Shown: one piece after another, positions 1 to 9,626 of the stretch
Layout of the letters: each line of letters begins with the position of its first letter
Numbering within the stretch: position 1 is the first letter of the stretch
Assembly (NCBI GenBank): GCA_900315425.1
Contig: OMZA01000001.1
Span: 62,001 to 126,000 of the forward strand
Length of the DNA stretch: 64,000 bases
Direction: 5' to 3'
Source of the DNA: an uncultured Eubacteriales bacterium
Lineage (GTDB): Bacteria; Bacillota; Clostridia; Lachnospirales; Lachnospiraceae
Made by a program: the position numbers and the translations under genes
The notes under the pieces: generated by a model
Told to the model about the DNA's origin: nothing
Database searches by the model: none
The model's input: the letters and a program-made list of their open reading frames with translations, nothing else

Positions 1-1685
1 GAGGTATGGAATTCTTTGCCTTGGAAAAAATAAGACATGGCGAGATAGATGAGAATCTTGCTATAGTATATAAAGACGTATTACTTCCAGAAATGGTAAG
101 GGATGAAAATGCGGCCCAGTTAATATCAATAATGAATACCTGGGTAATTAAATGTGACAATAAAAATATAAGATCAGTAACAGTGATTTACAAAGAGGTT
201 CAGGGAGAAAAGACCTATCTTCTTAACGAAGGAAAGGCTTATATACAACTCTATACACAGGATGCATTTATATTATTATCAGATGTGAATGGTAACGTAT
301 ATAATCATTCAGTGGATTATGAATTAAAGAAGCTATACGATGATCCAAAGATAAGAGAAGCGATTCCGGACAATGTAAGTAATTCGGTTTATATCCTTGC
401 ATCAAAATGCGAGAAAATAGTAAAGCAAGGTGGAATACAGACCTTGAAAGATGCAGAAATACTCAGAAGTATTGACAGCAACGAAGAATTTAGAAGACTG
501 TATAAAAAACAGATTGTTAACATGATAGTTGACTACTATTACAATAACTATGATGGAGAGGACATTATAGATTATCTTAAGAGTCTCAACGTGTCTGTGT
601 TAGGTAATAAAGAGCGAAACAAACTGATAGAAGTTATGATAACAGTTGGAATGTATAATTATGCTGGGGATATAATGGATAAATATGGATTCCAGGGAAT
701 AGACTCCAGAAAGATAATGAAATATTGTGTAAGAATCCTCAGAACTCCAAGGGGAGAAAATGAAGATAAATATCTGTTGAGATATTGTAATTATGCATTC
801 TCAGATGGAAAATACAATGAGCCAATCCTTTCTTATCTGTGTACGTACTTTAATGGAACTACCGGGGAAATGTTGGAAATGTGGAGAATTTCCAAGAGTT
901 TTGCCTTTGAAAGCAGAGATCTTGAAGAGAGACTTATTGCTCAGATGTTATTTACCAGAACGCATTTAGGAAGTTTAACTACAGTATATGATTCTTATTA
1001 CAAAAAAGGTGGAATAGAAATGATAAGATATGCATATCTATTCTATTTATCATATAGTTATTTTGTAAATGAAGAATATATTGACGAGATGTTTTTTAAG
1101 CATTTAGGTGACGAGTTATCTAGAAGCAGCAGATTGATGGACCTTTGTAAATGTGCATATTTAAAGCATTATTCAGAGAAAAAGAATTTAAGTGAAGGTA
1201 TCAAAGAAGTTGCAAAGGAATGCATAGAATATCTCGAAAAGAGAAAGATAATATTTGATTTTTATAAAAAATATGCAAGATTTTTCAGAATATCTGCCAA
1301 TATCGCAGATAAGACAACCATTGTTTATAAGACAAGACCAAAGGACAAGGTACTTATTAACTACTACATAGATAATGGCTATGACGAACATGGAGAATAC
1401 GTAACTGAAGAAATGAACAGGTATTTTGCAGGAGTTTATGTAAAGGCCTTTACATTATTCTATGGGGAAAAAATCAATTATTATATAAGCCAAGTAGAAG
1501 ATGGCAAGATGACATTTTCTGAACAAATGGTATATGAAGCAGGCAAGGAAGAAATAAATACAGATTCCAGATACGGAATGCTTAATAAATTATCGATTTC
1601 CTTAAGAGGAAAGGAAAAAGATAAAATTGCCAAGACGTCAGATAAATATTTCATGGAAAAAAATATAATAGACAAATTGTTTTAA
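1..1685 (+). CDS. DUF5717-like large helical protein (5' end outside window)
   Basis: The frame is open to the left edge (codons before the first ATG at 6 are in frame), so only the C-terminal 559 or so residues are seen. The sequence is rich in helices with repeated Tyr/Leu patterns resembling solenoid repeats, with no signal peptide, catalytic motif or membrane segment in the visible part. It resembles the large DUF5717 proteins found beside an Hsp70-like protein in Lachnospiraceae; that family name is from memory, not from a search. It is followed 23 bp later by the Hsp70-like gene and then a TPR gene, all on the same strand, suggesting one operon and a shared complex. Function unknown. 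Confidence 0.6.
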   Translation, partial: GMEFFALEKIRHGEIDENLAIVYKDVLLPEMVRDENAAQLISIMNTWVIKCDNKNIRSVTVIYKEVQGEKTYLLNEGKAYIQLYTQDAFILLSDVNGNVYNHSVDYELKKLYDDPKIREAIPDNVSNSVYILASKCEKIVKQGGIQTLKDAEILRSIDSNEEFRRLYKKQIVNMIVDYYYNNYDGEDIIDYLKSLNVSVLGNKERNKLIEVMITVGMYNYAGDIMDKYGFQGIDSRKIMKYCVRILRTPRGENEDKYLLRYCNYAFSDGKYNEPILSYLCTYFNGTTGEMLEMWRISKSFAFESRDLEERLIAQMLFTRTHLGSLTTVYDSYYKKGGIEMIRYAYLFYLSYSYFVNEEYIDEMFFKHLGDELSRSSRLMDLCKCAYLKHYSEKKNLSEGIKEVAKECIEYLEKRKIIFDFYKKYARFFRISANIADKTTIVYKTRPKDKVLINYYIDNGYDEHGEYVTEEMNRYFAGVYVKAFTLFYGEKINYYISQVEDGKMTFSEQMVYEAGKEEINTDSRYGMLNKLSISLRGKEKDKIAKTSDKYFMEKNIIDKLF

Positions 1686-1708
1686 AATAAGCTAATGGAG
1701 GTGAGGAT

Positions 1709-2998
1709 ATGAGTATTGATGCTACGTATAATGTTGTGGCTATTGATTTGTGTAAAGACTATACCCAGGTAGCATATTGTAGAGAGAAAATGTCCGAGCC
1801 TGAGTCAGTATCCACAATACCAGGAGAACAAAGATTCCTTATACCTACTGTGGTAGGAAGAACAAAGGATGAAGAAGTTTCAAAATGGCTTGTGGGAGAT
1901 GAAGCTGAAAGGTTGTCTAAAGAGGGAACGGCAAAAAAAACGGGAGATATTCTGGGAGCCATTCTCAGTGAAGATGGGATATATATAGGGGACGAGAAGT
2001 ATACAGCTCATGAGATAATGACTGTATTCTTCAATGGACTATTTAGATTGCTTAAAAGAAATCTAAATATAACCAATCCGGACAAAATTGTGGTTACTGT
2101 TGAATTTCCGGATAGAATATTAGTGAATCTTCTTAGAAGTGTCTTAACAGACATGGGATATGAAAAAAATAAAATAAAGATTATAGGACATTCAGAAAGT
2201 CTTATATATTACACTATATTTCAGAAAAAAGAGCTTTGGGTAAATGATGTGCTGGTTTTTGATTTTACAGAAAATCAGTTTTTAGCAAGACGATTAACCA
2301 CCATAAGAGCCAGAATGCCACAGCCTGTAATAGTAGAGGAAAAAGATTTATCTTCAACATTTGACATTCAAGAATTGCAAAGTGAACATCAAAGGGTGGA
2401 CATGGACAGAAAATTTTTAGAAGTCTTGAAAAAAATGTGTGGAGAGCATATAGTATCTACGGTCTATCTTACAGGAAAGGGCTTCTATGAAAACTGGATG
2501 GAAGAATCCTTAAGCTTTTTATGCACGAAACGAAGGGTATTTCAGGGATACAATTTGTTTGTAAAAGGAGCGGCCTATGCCGGACTTTGTAGTATAGGTG
2601 TGGGAAGCGAAGATACATATCAGTTTATATGTTCTGGAAGAACTGTAATTAACATCGAGTTGGATGTAGAAAAAGGGGACGATATGGTTCCTATAGTGCT
2701 ATCCAAGGCAGGTACCAACTGGTATGAAGCAGGAGCAAAGGCAGAAGGAATCCTTGACAATACAGACCAGATAAGATTAAGATTTGTATCTAGTCTTACA
2801 AAAAGAGAGAGGATTTTAAATATAGATCTTAGAGGATTTCCACAAAGACCGAATAAAACTACACGTATAGAAGTGATGTTAGCGTATAGGAATGACAGCC
2901 AGTGCGTAATAGCAGTTAAAGATTTGGGCTTTGGAGACTTTTTTAAGTCTGAAGGAAATGTTGTAAAGACAACGATTAACATTGAAGACTATTTATAG
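1709..2998 (+). CDS. Hsp70/actin-fold-like protein (DUF5716-like)
   Basis: 429 residues. The N-terminus (VVAIDLCKDYTQVAYC) has the phosphate-1 style of the Hsp70/actin ATPase fold, followed by a DnaK-like sequence of events: a GDEAERL segment near residue 70, a middle domain, and a VYLTGKGFYENWM segment near residue 250 resembling the adenosine-binding loop. There is no DnaK substrate-binding domain; the last 130 residues are beta-rich. The start is set by the GGAGGTGAGG ribosome site just before 1709. It matches what I recall of DUF5716. Being between a large solenoid protein and a TPR protein, it is probably a specialised chaperone-like or scaffold ATPase. Substrate unknown. Confidence 0.6.
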   Translation: MSIDATYNVVAIDLCKDYTQVAYCREKMSEPESVSTIPGEQRFLIPTVVGRTKDEEVSKWLVGDEAERLSKEGTAKKTGDILGAILSEDGIYIGDEKYTAHEIMTVFFNGLFRLLKRNLNITNPDKIVVTVEFPDRILVNLLRSVLTDMGYEKNKIKIIGHSESLIYYTIFQKKELWVNDVLVFDFTENQFLARRLTTIRARMPQPVIVEEKDLSSTFDIQELQSEHQRVDMDRKFLEVLKKMCGEHIVSTVYLTGKGFYENWMEESLSFLCTKRRVFQGYNLFVKGAAYAGLCSIGVGSEDTYQFICSGRTVINIELDVEKGDDMVPIVLSKAGTNWYEAGAKAEGILDNTDQIRLRFVSSLTKRERILNIDLRGFPQRPNKTTRIEVMLAYRNDSQCVIAVKDLGFGDFFKSEGNVVKTTINIEDYL

Positions 2999-3019
2999 TT
3001 TAAGATATGAGGTGATGGG

Positions 3020-3856
3020 ATGAGTGGTCTCATTTTATGTGATAGAAGATCAGATGTGCCGTATAGAATCACAGATGCAGAGATAAATGTGTATTCTTTA
3101 GAGGAGATTGCATATTTTCTATATAACAACGCATATTTTGTTGATGATAGTTTTTTTAAATCGGATTTGGTGGATTACGTGGAAAAGCATTTAAAGCTTT
3201 CCCGTGTGGCCCAGAAATTAAGATATGCCATGGCCAACAGAGCAGGTTTCTATGAACTGGTAATGATAATTATGAGTTCAACTTCCTACTATAACGATAG
3301 GGAGATAAAGGAATTTGAAAAGGAATTAAAGGCCATAGGTTCAAAAAGTATGTTAGAAAAGATGAAAGCCAGAGGAGATATGTTATATGATAACAAACGT
3401 TTCCTGTCAGCCAGAAAGACATACTATAACATACTAAAGAACAAGGGCAGAGAAAAACAAGACAACAAATTCTATAGCGATGTACATACCGGTTTGGGAA
3501 AAGTTTATATGAAGATGTTTTATTTTGAAAAAGCAGTAGAGGAGTTTAAAAAGGCATATGATTTAAGCCCGTTGGAGAGCACTCTTACAAATCTTATAAA
3601 CGCAAAACTTGTAATGGAATATGCTACAGATGAAATGGCGGATTTAAAAGAAGAAAATACGGTATTTCCAGCGTTGGTGCTTAGATGCGAAGAGGAATTC
3701 AAAGACATGATGGAAAGAATTGCCTTGGGCAAAGAGCACGAAAGGAATACCAATATATTTACTTACGACGGAAAACGTAATGTGGATGATTTTTACGAAA
3801 AAGCTGATGCAGAAGTAGAATCATGGAAAAATGAATACAGAAGGTCAATGATTTAA
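3020..3856 (+). CDS. TPR-repeat protein
   Basis: 278 residues, cytoplasmic, no signal or membrane segment. Residues about 115-195 contain recognisable tetratricopeptide units (ARGDMLYDNKRFLSARKTYY; then GLGKVYMKMFYFEKAVEEFK with the A/G-Y-A spacing of TPRs, ending in DLSP). The N-terminal 100 residues are a helical domain I do not recognise. It starts 21 bp after the Hsp70-like gene with a GAGGTGATGG ribosome site, so it is probably co-transcribed with the two genes before it and could act as their co-chaperone or adaptor. That partnership is inferred only from order and spacing. Confidence 0.65.
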   Translation: MSGLILCDRRSDVPYRITDAEINVYSLEEIAYFLYNNAYFVDDSFFKSDLVDYVEKHLKLSRVAQKLRYAMANRAGFYELVMIIMSSTSYYNDREIKEFEKELKAIGSKSMLEKMKARGDMLYDNKRFLSARKTYYNILKNKGREKQDNKFYSDVHTGLGKVYMKMFYFEKAVEEFKKAYDLSPLESTLTNLINAKLVMEYATDEMADLKEENTVFPALVLRCEEEFKDMMERIALGKEHERNTNIFTYDGKRNVDDFYEKADAEVESWKNEYRRSMI

Positions 3857-3901
3857 TCATTACCTTAAACATAAATGTAATAATGAAAGGACTTATTAAA
3901 A

Positions 3902-6541
3902 ATGGCTAAGGAACTAGAAAAAAATTATAATCCTGCAGATATTGAGCAGAGATTATATGACAAATGGCAGACGAACAAATATTTTCATGCAAAGGTTGAT
4001 AAAAGTAAAAAACCTTTCAGTATCGTGATGCCACCACCAAATATCACAGGACAGTTACACATGGGTCATGCCCTTGATAATACAATACAGGATATCCTTA
4101 TTAGAACCAAGAGAATGCAGGGATATGAGGCACTTTGGCTTCCGGGAACAGATCATGCATCTATAGCAACAGAGGCAAAGATTGTTGAAAAAATGAGGGA
4201 AGACGGAGTTACTAAGGAAGAAATCGGAAGAGAAAAATTCTTAGAAAGAGCATGGGATTGGAAGAAACAGTACGGTGGAAGAATAGTCTCTCAGCTTAAA
4301 AAAATGGGTTCATCTTGTGATTGGGATAGAGAAAGATTTACTATGGATGAAGGCTGTAATAAGGCAGTTAAGGAAGTATTTGTAAATCTTTATAATAAAG
4401 GACTTATTTACAGAGGAAACAGAATAATTAACTGGTGCCCTCATTGTCTTACATCTATTTCAGATGCAGAGGTTGAATATGAGGAGCAGGCAGGTTCATT
4501 CTGGCACCTTAGATATAAATTAACAGATGGCAGTGGATATGTTAATCTTGCCACAACAAGACCGGAGACATTACTTGGTGATACAGCAGTAGCTGTTAAT
4601 CCAAAGGATGACAGATATAAGGATTTAGTTGGAAAAACAGTTATTCTTCCAATAGTACATAGAGAGATTCCTATTGTAGCAGATGAATATGTAGATATGG
4701 AATTTGGAACAGGTGTTGTTAAGATTACACCAGCTCATGATCCTAACGATTTTGAAGTTGGACTTAGACATAATCTTGAAGTTATAAATGTTCTTACAGA
4801 CGATGCAAAGGTTACTGAGGATTATCCACAATATGCAGGTATGGATAGATACGAAGCAAGAAAAGCCATTGTTAAGGATCTGGAAGCAGAAGGTGCATTG
4901 GTTAAGATTGAAGATCATACACATAACGTTGGAACATGTTACAGATGTCATACAACAATTGAGCCAAGAGTATCAACTCAGTGGTTCGTAAAGATGGAAG
5001 AAATTGCAAAACCGGCTATAGAGGCAGTTAAAAAAGGCGATACAAAATTTATACCACCTCATTTTGATAAGACATATTACCACTGGTTAGAGAACATCCG
5101 TGATTGGTGTATCTCAAGACAGTTATGGTGGGGTCATAGAATACCGGCATTTTACTGTGATGACTGTGGAGAAATGGTGGTTACCAAGGAAAATGAAGCA
5201 GTTTGTCCACATTGTGGAAAACCTATGAGACAGGATCCTGATACATTGGATACTTGGTTCTCATCAGCTCTTTGGCCATTTTCAACATTAGGCTGGCCAG
5301 ATAAAACAGAGGAATTGGAGTATTTCTATCCAACAAGTGTTCTTGTAACCGGATATGACATAATATTCTTCTGGGTAATCAGAATGATGTTCTCTGGAAT
5401 AGAGCACACAGGAAATGTTCCATTTAAAAAAGTTCTTATACACGGACTTGTAAGAGATTCTCAGGGAAGAAAGATGAGTAAATCCTTAGGAAACGGAATT
5501 GATCCCCTTGAAGTTATTGAAAAATATGGTGCAGATGCTCTTAGATTTACACTTATTACAGGAAATGCTCCCGGAAATGATATGAGATTCTATTATGAAA
5601 GAGTTGAGGCATCTAGAAACTTTGCCAATAAAGTATGGAATGCATCAAGATTTATAATGATGAACATGCCTGAAGGCGGTATCAAGGAGGTAGGCGTAGA
5701 TGCGCTTACAGATGCAGATAAGTGGATTCTTTCAAAGGCAAACAAATTAGTAAAAGATGTTACAGATAACATTGATAAATATGAGCTTGGAGTTGCAGCA
5801 GATAAGCTTTATAACTTCATATGGGAAGAGTTCTGTGACTGGTATATTGAAATGGTAAAACCAAGACTTTACAACGATGAAGATACTACAAAAGATGCAG
5901 CTCTTTATACACTTAAGAAAGTTCTTGAAACATCTCTTAAGCTTCTTCATCCATATATGCCATTTGTTACTGAAGAAATCTATTGTACATTAAACGAAGA
6001 TGCAGACACAATAATGATTTCACCATGGCCTGAGTACAGTGAAGAGTATAACTTCCCACAGGAAGAAGAAGCAGTTGAGCTTATAAAAACTGCCGTTAAG
6101 AATATTAGAAATGTCAGAGCTCAGATGAATGTACCACCATCAAAGAAGGCAACAGTATATGTTGTTACAGCTAGCGGAAAGGTAGCAGATATTTTTGATT
6201 CTGGAAAGGTATTCTTCAAAGGTCTTGCTTATGCAGAAGAAGTTATTATCAAAAAGGATAAGGAAGGTATTGCAGAAGATGCAGTATCAACAGTAATTCC
6301 TGAAGCAACTATCTATATACCATTTGATCAGCTTGTAGATGTATCAAAGGAAATAGAAAGACTTAAGAAGGAAGAAGAGAAGCTTGCCAAAGAACTTGCA
6401 AGATCTAAGGGAATGCTTTCTAATGAGAAATTCTTAAGTAAGGCACCGGAAGCTAAGATTCAGGAAGAAAAAGACAAACAGATGAAATATCAGCAGATGA
6501 TGGATCAGGTTAAGAAACAGTTAGCAAATCTTATGAAATAA
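3902..6541 (+). CDS. valS: Valyl-tRNA synthetase
   Basis: 879 residues, normal length for ValS. It attaches valine to tRNA-Val in the cytoplasm. The class I signature HMGH lies at residues 53-56 after PPPNITG, and KMSKS lies near residue 525 (GRKMSKSLGNG). The editing (CP1) domain sits between them, with TTRPETLLGDTAVAV near residue 220. A C-terminal coiled coil (about 805-879, EIERLKKEEEKLAKELARSK) is the tRNA-binding arm typical of bacterial ValS. A strong terminator follows within 20 bp. No T-box leader is visible in the short gap upstream. Base and codon use are like the neighbours (CAG for Gln). Confidence 0.98.
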   Translation: MAKELEKNYNPADIEQRLYDKWQTNKYFHAKVDKSKKPFSIVMPPPNITGQLHMGHALDNTIQDILIRTKRMQGYEALWLPGTDHASIATEAKIVEKMREDGVTKEEIGREKFLERAWDWKKQYGGRIVSQLKKMGSSCDWDRERFTMDEGCNKAVKEVFVNLYNKGLIYRGNRIINWCPHCLTSISDAEVEYEEQAGSFWHLRYKLTDGSGYVNLATTRPETLLGDTAVAVNPKDDRYKDLVGKTVILPIVHREIPIVADEYVDMEFGTGVVKITPAHDPNDFEVGLRHNLEVINVLTDDAKVTEDYPQYAGMDRYEARKAIVKDLEAEGALVKIEDHTHNVGTCYRCHTTIEPRVSTQWFVKMEEIAKPAIEAVKKGDTKFIPPHFDKTYYHWLENIRDWCISRQLWWGHRIPAFYCDDCGEMVVTKENEAVCPHCGKPMRQDPDTLDTWFSSALWPFSTLGWPDKTEELEYFYPTSVLVTGYDIIFFWVIRMMFSGIEHTGNVPFKKVLIHGLVRDSQGRKMSKSLGNGIDPLEVIEKYGADALRFTLITGNAPGNDMRFYYERVEASRNFANKVWNASRFIMMNMPEGGIKEVGVDALTDADKWILSKANKLVKDVTDNIDKYELGVAADKLYNFIWEEFCDWYIEMVKPRLYNDEDTTKDAALYTLKKVLETSLKLLHPYMPFVTEEIYCTLNEDADTIMISPWPEYSEEYNFPQEEEAVELIKTAVKNIRNVRAQMNVPPSKKATVYVVTASGKVADIFDSGKVFFKGLAYAEEVIIKKDKEGIAEDAVSTVIPEATIYIPFDQLVDVSKEIERLKKEEEKLAKELARSKGMLSNEKFLSKAPEAKIQEEKDKQMKYQQMMDQVKKQLANLMK

Positions 6542-6560
6542 TTAAGAGTTGAAAAGATAA

Positions 6561-6594
6561 GTCGTCAGGTTATACATGGCCTGACGACTTTTTT
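6561..6594 (+). terminator. Rho-independent terminator after valS
   Basis: A perfect 9-bp stem (GTCGTCAGG pairing with CCTGACGAC), a 10-nt loop and a run of six T. The ribosome site of folC begins directly after the T run, so read-through would deliver folC transcription. Confidence 0.93.
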
Positions 6595-6607
6595 GGAGGA
6601 TTGTGAG

Positions 6608-7936
6608 ATGCAGGATATAAAGGATATTCCGGTTATGGAAAATATTAAAGATATAGAAAATTACATAAATAACATACCAAGGTTTACAAAGAAACATTCC
6701 ATAGAAGATACCAGAAAATTCATGGAAGCTTTAAAAATTGATACCAGTAAAATGAAGATAATTCATGTAGCCGGAACCAATGGTAAGGGAACGGTATGTG
6801 CGGTATTATCCAGTGTTTTAGACCATTGTAAGAAAAAGGTGGGATTATTTGTATCACCACATCTCATAAAAATAAATGAAAGAATAAAAATAAATGGAAA
6901 AGACGTTAGTGATGAAGAATTTATAAAAGCCTATAAAGAAGTAATAAAAGTCACAAATGAACTTAAGAAATGTGGAAATCCCACCTTTTTTGAGTTTGTA
7001 TTTTTAATGGCAATGTGGATATTTACGAAAAACAAAGTTGAGTATCTTGTTTTGGAAACCGGAATGGGGGGAAGACTAGATGCCACCAATGCGGTAAAAA
7101 ACAAATATCTTACTGTTATTACACCAATAGGTTTAGATCATATGGAATATTTAGGAAATACTATTTATGAAATAGCCGGAGAAAAGGCAGGGATTATAAG
7201 AAACGGTGTAAAAAATATTTTCTGGGATGATGAAGAAGATTCGGCAGATGTGATTTTGGATAAATGCGACAAAATAGGTTCTGAAGCAGTAAGTGTTAAT
7301 GATAAGGATTACAAAATTATAAAAAAATCCATGGCGGGTGTTGATTTTTCAATGTGTAATGGGTATTATAAAAATTGGACTTTTAGAACATCTTTTACTG
7401 CAAAATACCAGATTGATGATACGGTATTAGCCCTTAAAACCATTGAAAACATAGAGGATATAAGGAGTTTGGAAAGCGAGATAAAGGCAGGAATAGAAAG
7501 TGTTAGCTGGCCGGGAAGAATGCAGATGATATTACCGGGAGTAATATTAGATGGTGCACATAATGGTCAGGGAATTGATGCCATTACCAGGGAATTTGAG
7601 CAGATGCAATGTGATGGAAGAAAAATGTTGTTGTTTTCTGTAGTAAAGGATAAAGATTATGATTATATGGTAAAAAGGCTTTCTATGGTGAATCCGGATA
7701 AGGTGTATATAACCAGATTAGATTCCAGTAGAGGTCTTGATACAGATAAAATATATAGTGATTTTAAAAAATATCAGTGCAAATCACAAATAGAAGTTAT
7801 ACCAGATGTGTCTTGTGCTTTAGAAAAGGCTCTAAAGGATAAGAAAGAAGAGGATGTGTTGTTTTGTACCGGTTCTTTATATCTGGTGGGAGAAGTTAAA
7901 AAGTTGATAGAATGTAAATCAATTGAAAATAAATGA
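6608..7936 (+). CDS. folC: Folylpolyglutamate synthase / dihydrofolate synthase
   Basis: 442 residues. Mur-ligase family enzyme that adds glutamate to (dihydro)folates using ATP. The P-loop HVAGTNGKGTV is at residues 53-63, LETGMGGRLDATN near residue 155 is the metal/folate-binding stretch, and ILDGAHNGQGI near 315 is the conserved C-terminal domain motif. The ATG at 6608 is chosen over an upstream in-frame TTG because GGAGG lies 8 nt before it and the TTG lies in the terminator's T run. A 47-residue protein gene and a zinc-ribbon gene follow closely, so these are probably one transcript. Confidence 0.95.
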   Translation: MQDIKDIPVMENIKDIENYINNIPRFTKKHSIEDTRKFMEALKIDTSKMKIIHVAGTNGKGTVCAVLSSVLDHCKKKVGLFVSPHLIKINERIKINGKDVSDEEFIKAYKEVIKVTNELKKCGNPTFFEFVFLMAMWIFTKNKVEYLVLETGMGGRLDATNAVKNKYLTVITPIGLDHMEYLGNTIYEIAGEKAGIIRNGVKNIFWDDEEDSADVILDKCDKIGSEAVSVNDKDYKIIKKSMAGVDFSMCNGYYKNWTFRTSFTAKYQIDDTVLALKTIENIEDIRSLESEIKAGIESVSWPGRMQMILPGVILDGAHNGQGIDAITREFEQMQCDGRKMLLFSVVKDKDYDYMVKRLSMVNPDKVYITRLDSSRGLDTDKIYSDFKKYQCKSQIEVIPDVSCALEKALKDKKEEDVLFCTGSLYLVGEVKKLIECKSIENK

Positions 7937-7957
7937 CTTATTAGAAAGGTATGAAAT

Positions 7958-8101
7958 ATGCTTAATTTCGACGAAGAAATCAAAAAATTCAAACCAAGTC
8001 TTGAGGTAGATGAGACTGAGGATGCAATATATAATAGTAATATTAAAGATGTAACTGATGTAGTTCAGGAATTGTTAGAAGAAATGAAGGAGAACCAGTA
8101 A
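7958..8101 (+). CDS. Small acidic conserved-type protein, 47 aa
   Basis: A short open frame (MLNFDEEIKKFKPSLEVDE at the start) with a good ribosome site (AGAAAGGT, 8 nt before the ATG). It lies 21 bp after folC and ends 1 bp before the GTG of the next gene, which uses an AAGGAG inside this frame. It is acidic and helical at the C-terminus (VVQELLEEMKENQ). The tight fit between two genes with their own ribosome sites supports a real gene. No known domain recognised; function unknown. Confidence 0.65.
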   Translation: MLNFDEEIKKFKPSLEVDETEDAIYNSNIKDVTDVVQELLEEMKENQ

Positions 8102-8102
8102 C

Positions 8103-9611
8103 GTGAGCAAAATGTATTGCTTCAAATGCGGCAGCGAATTAGGAAAAGGCGACATGTGTACTGGTTGTGGTGTGAAAGTCAGAGTTTACAAGCAGGTAAT
8201 AAGACTTTCCAACTCCTATTATAACATGGGTATTGCCAAAGCTAAGAATAGAGATTTAACTGGCGCATGCGAATTACTTAATAGAAGTTTAAAATTATAT
8301 AAAAGAAATACAGATGCCAGAAATGCATTGGGATTAGTGTATTTTGAAATGGGTGAAGCGGTTCAGGCATTGACACAATGGGTTATTAGTAAGAACCTTC
8401 AACCGGATGATAATGCTGCGGATAGATATATGGCTAAGCTTCAGTCCAATCCACAGAGACTAAATACAATTAATCAAAGCCTGAAAAAATATAATGTGGC
8501 TTTAACTTATGCTCAAAATGGTGATGATGATATAGCAGTAATTCAGTTAAAAAAGATACTTAATTCAAATCCTAATCTGATAAAGGGACATTTATTATTG
8601 GCCCTTATATATATGAAAAAGGGAAGCTATGAAAGAGCCAAAAAGCCAATTAATAAGGTGCTTAGAATTGATACCAATAATCCGTTGGCAAAGAAATATC
8701 TGGCAGAGCTTAAAAAGACTGAAAATGCGCCGGTTAAAATAGTTAAAAATTCTGCCAGTCAGGGCGGAATAAGAGACTACGAAATGGAGCAGATTAATCG
8801 TGAGATTAAGAATGGATATGATATAGTTGTTCCGGAAAAAACGGAGAAATTCACATATTCCAACTCTCATATATTTACGGTTATTAATATCTTAGTTGGA
8901 GCTCTTATTGGTATAGCAGCAACATATTTTCTATTTATGCCGGCAAAGGTTAAGTCTATAAATGCTAAGCATAATAAGGAAATAATACAGGTTGATACCA
9001 GAATAGAATCCTTGAATTCAGACGTGTCGGCTTTGCAGGCACAGGTAGATTCTCTTACTGCGGAAAGGGATAGTTTAAGTGGACAGCTTACCAATGCAGG
9101 AACAGAGAGTTCTCAGGTTATTGCAGATTTTGATAATCTTTTAGCTGCTATGAATACATATAACGCCAAGGATTATGTTACAGCAGCCCAATGCCTGAGA
9201 AAAATTGCAAACAAGGAAAGGTCGGCAACATTTACCTCCTTGTATCAGTCTATTCAGCCAGACACCTATGCCCAGGCTGCAAAGGCATATTATAATACAG
9301 GAATCGGACAGGCATCTACAGCTAATTCTGTAGAAGAATATTCAGAAGCTATAATAAATATTACAGAGATATTTAAATACGACTATGCTTCAGTGGATTA
9401 TGTAAATGCCACAAATGTATTAGGTACAACCTATGAAAAGAGATATGATTTGGCATTAACCCAGGATGTAAATGCTGCAGCAGCATACAAGCAGCAAAGT
9501 ATAACAGATATGAATAATCTTATAACCGGGGTATTATCTGTTAATCCATCAATAGATTCTAAAGCAATTGAGAATCTTAATGCGCATATAGCATCCCTGA
9601 CAGCTAAATAA
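8103..9611 (+). CDS. Zinc-ribbon, TPR, single-pass membrane protein
   Basis: 502 residues. An N-terminal zinc ribbon (CFKCGSELGKGDMCTGCG, two CxxC pairs) is followed by TPR repeats (about residues 35-200), a linker, one membrane helix near 258-280 (FTVINILVGALIGIAATYF), a coiled coil (about 290-340) and a second, possibly extracellular helical/TPR-like region. Starts at GTG 8103 behind AAGGAG; the first Met alternative, four codons in, lies after the start of the zinc ribbon context and is less likely. The topology suggests a cytoplasmic zinc/TPR domain joined through the membrane to an outside repeat domain. Specific role unknown. Confidence 0.75.
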   Translation: MSKMYCFKCGSELGKGDMCTGCGVKVRVYKQVIRLSNSYYNMGIAKAKNRDLTGACELLNRSLKLYKRNTDARNALGLVYFEMGEAVQALTQWVISKNLQPDDNAADRYMAKLQSNPQRLNTINQSLKKYNVALTYAQNGDDDIAVIQLKKILNSNPNLIKGHLLLALIYMKKGSYERAKKPINKVLRIDTNNPLAKKYLAELKKTENAPVKIVKNSASQGGIRDYEMEQINREIKNGYDIVVPEKTEKFTYSNSHIFTVINILVGALIGIAATYFLFMPAKVKSINAKHNKEIIQVDTRIESLNSDVSALQAQVDSLTAERDSLSGQLTNAGTESSQVIADFDNLLAAMNTYNAKDYVTAAQCLRKIANKERSATFTSLYQSIQPDTYAQAAKAYYNTGIGQASTANSVEEYSEAIINITEIFKYDYASVDYVNATNVLGTTYEKRYDLALTQDVNAAAAYKQQSITDMNNLITGVLSVNPSIDSKAIENLNAHIASLTAK

Positions 9612-9626
9612 AATACGGAGATAATT

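Noticed and set aside
2620..2982. 120-codon open frame on the minus strand
   Set aside because: It lies fully within the Hsp70-like gene, has no ribosome site and shows no domain; a shadow frame.
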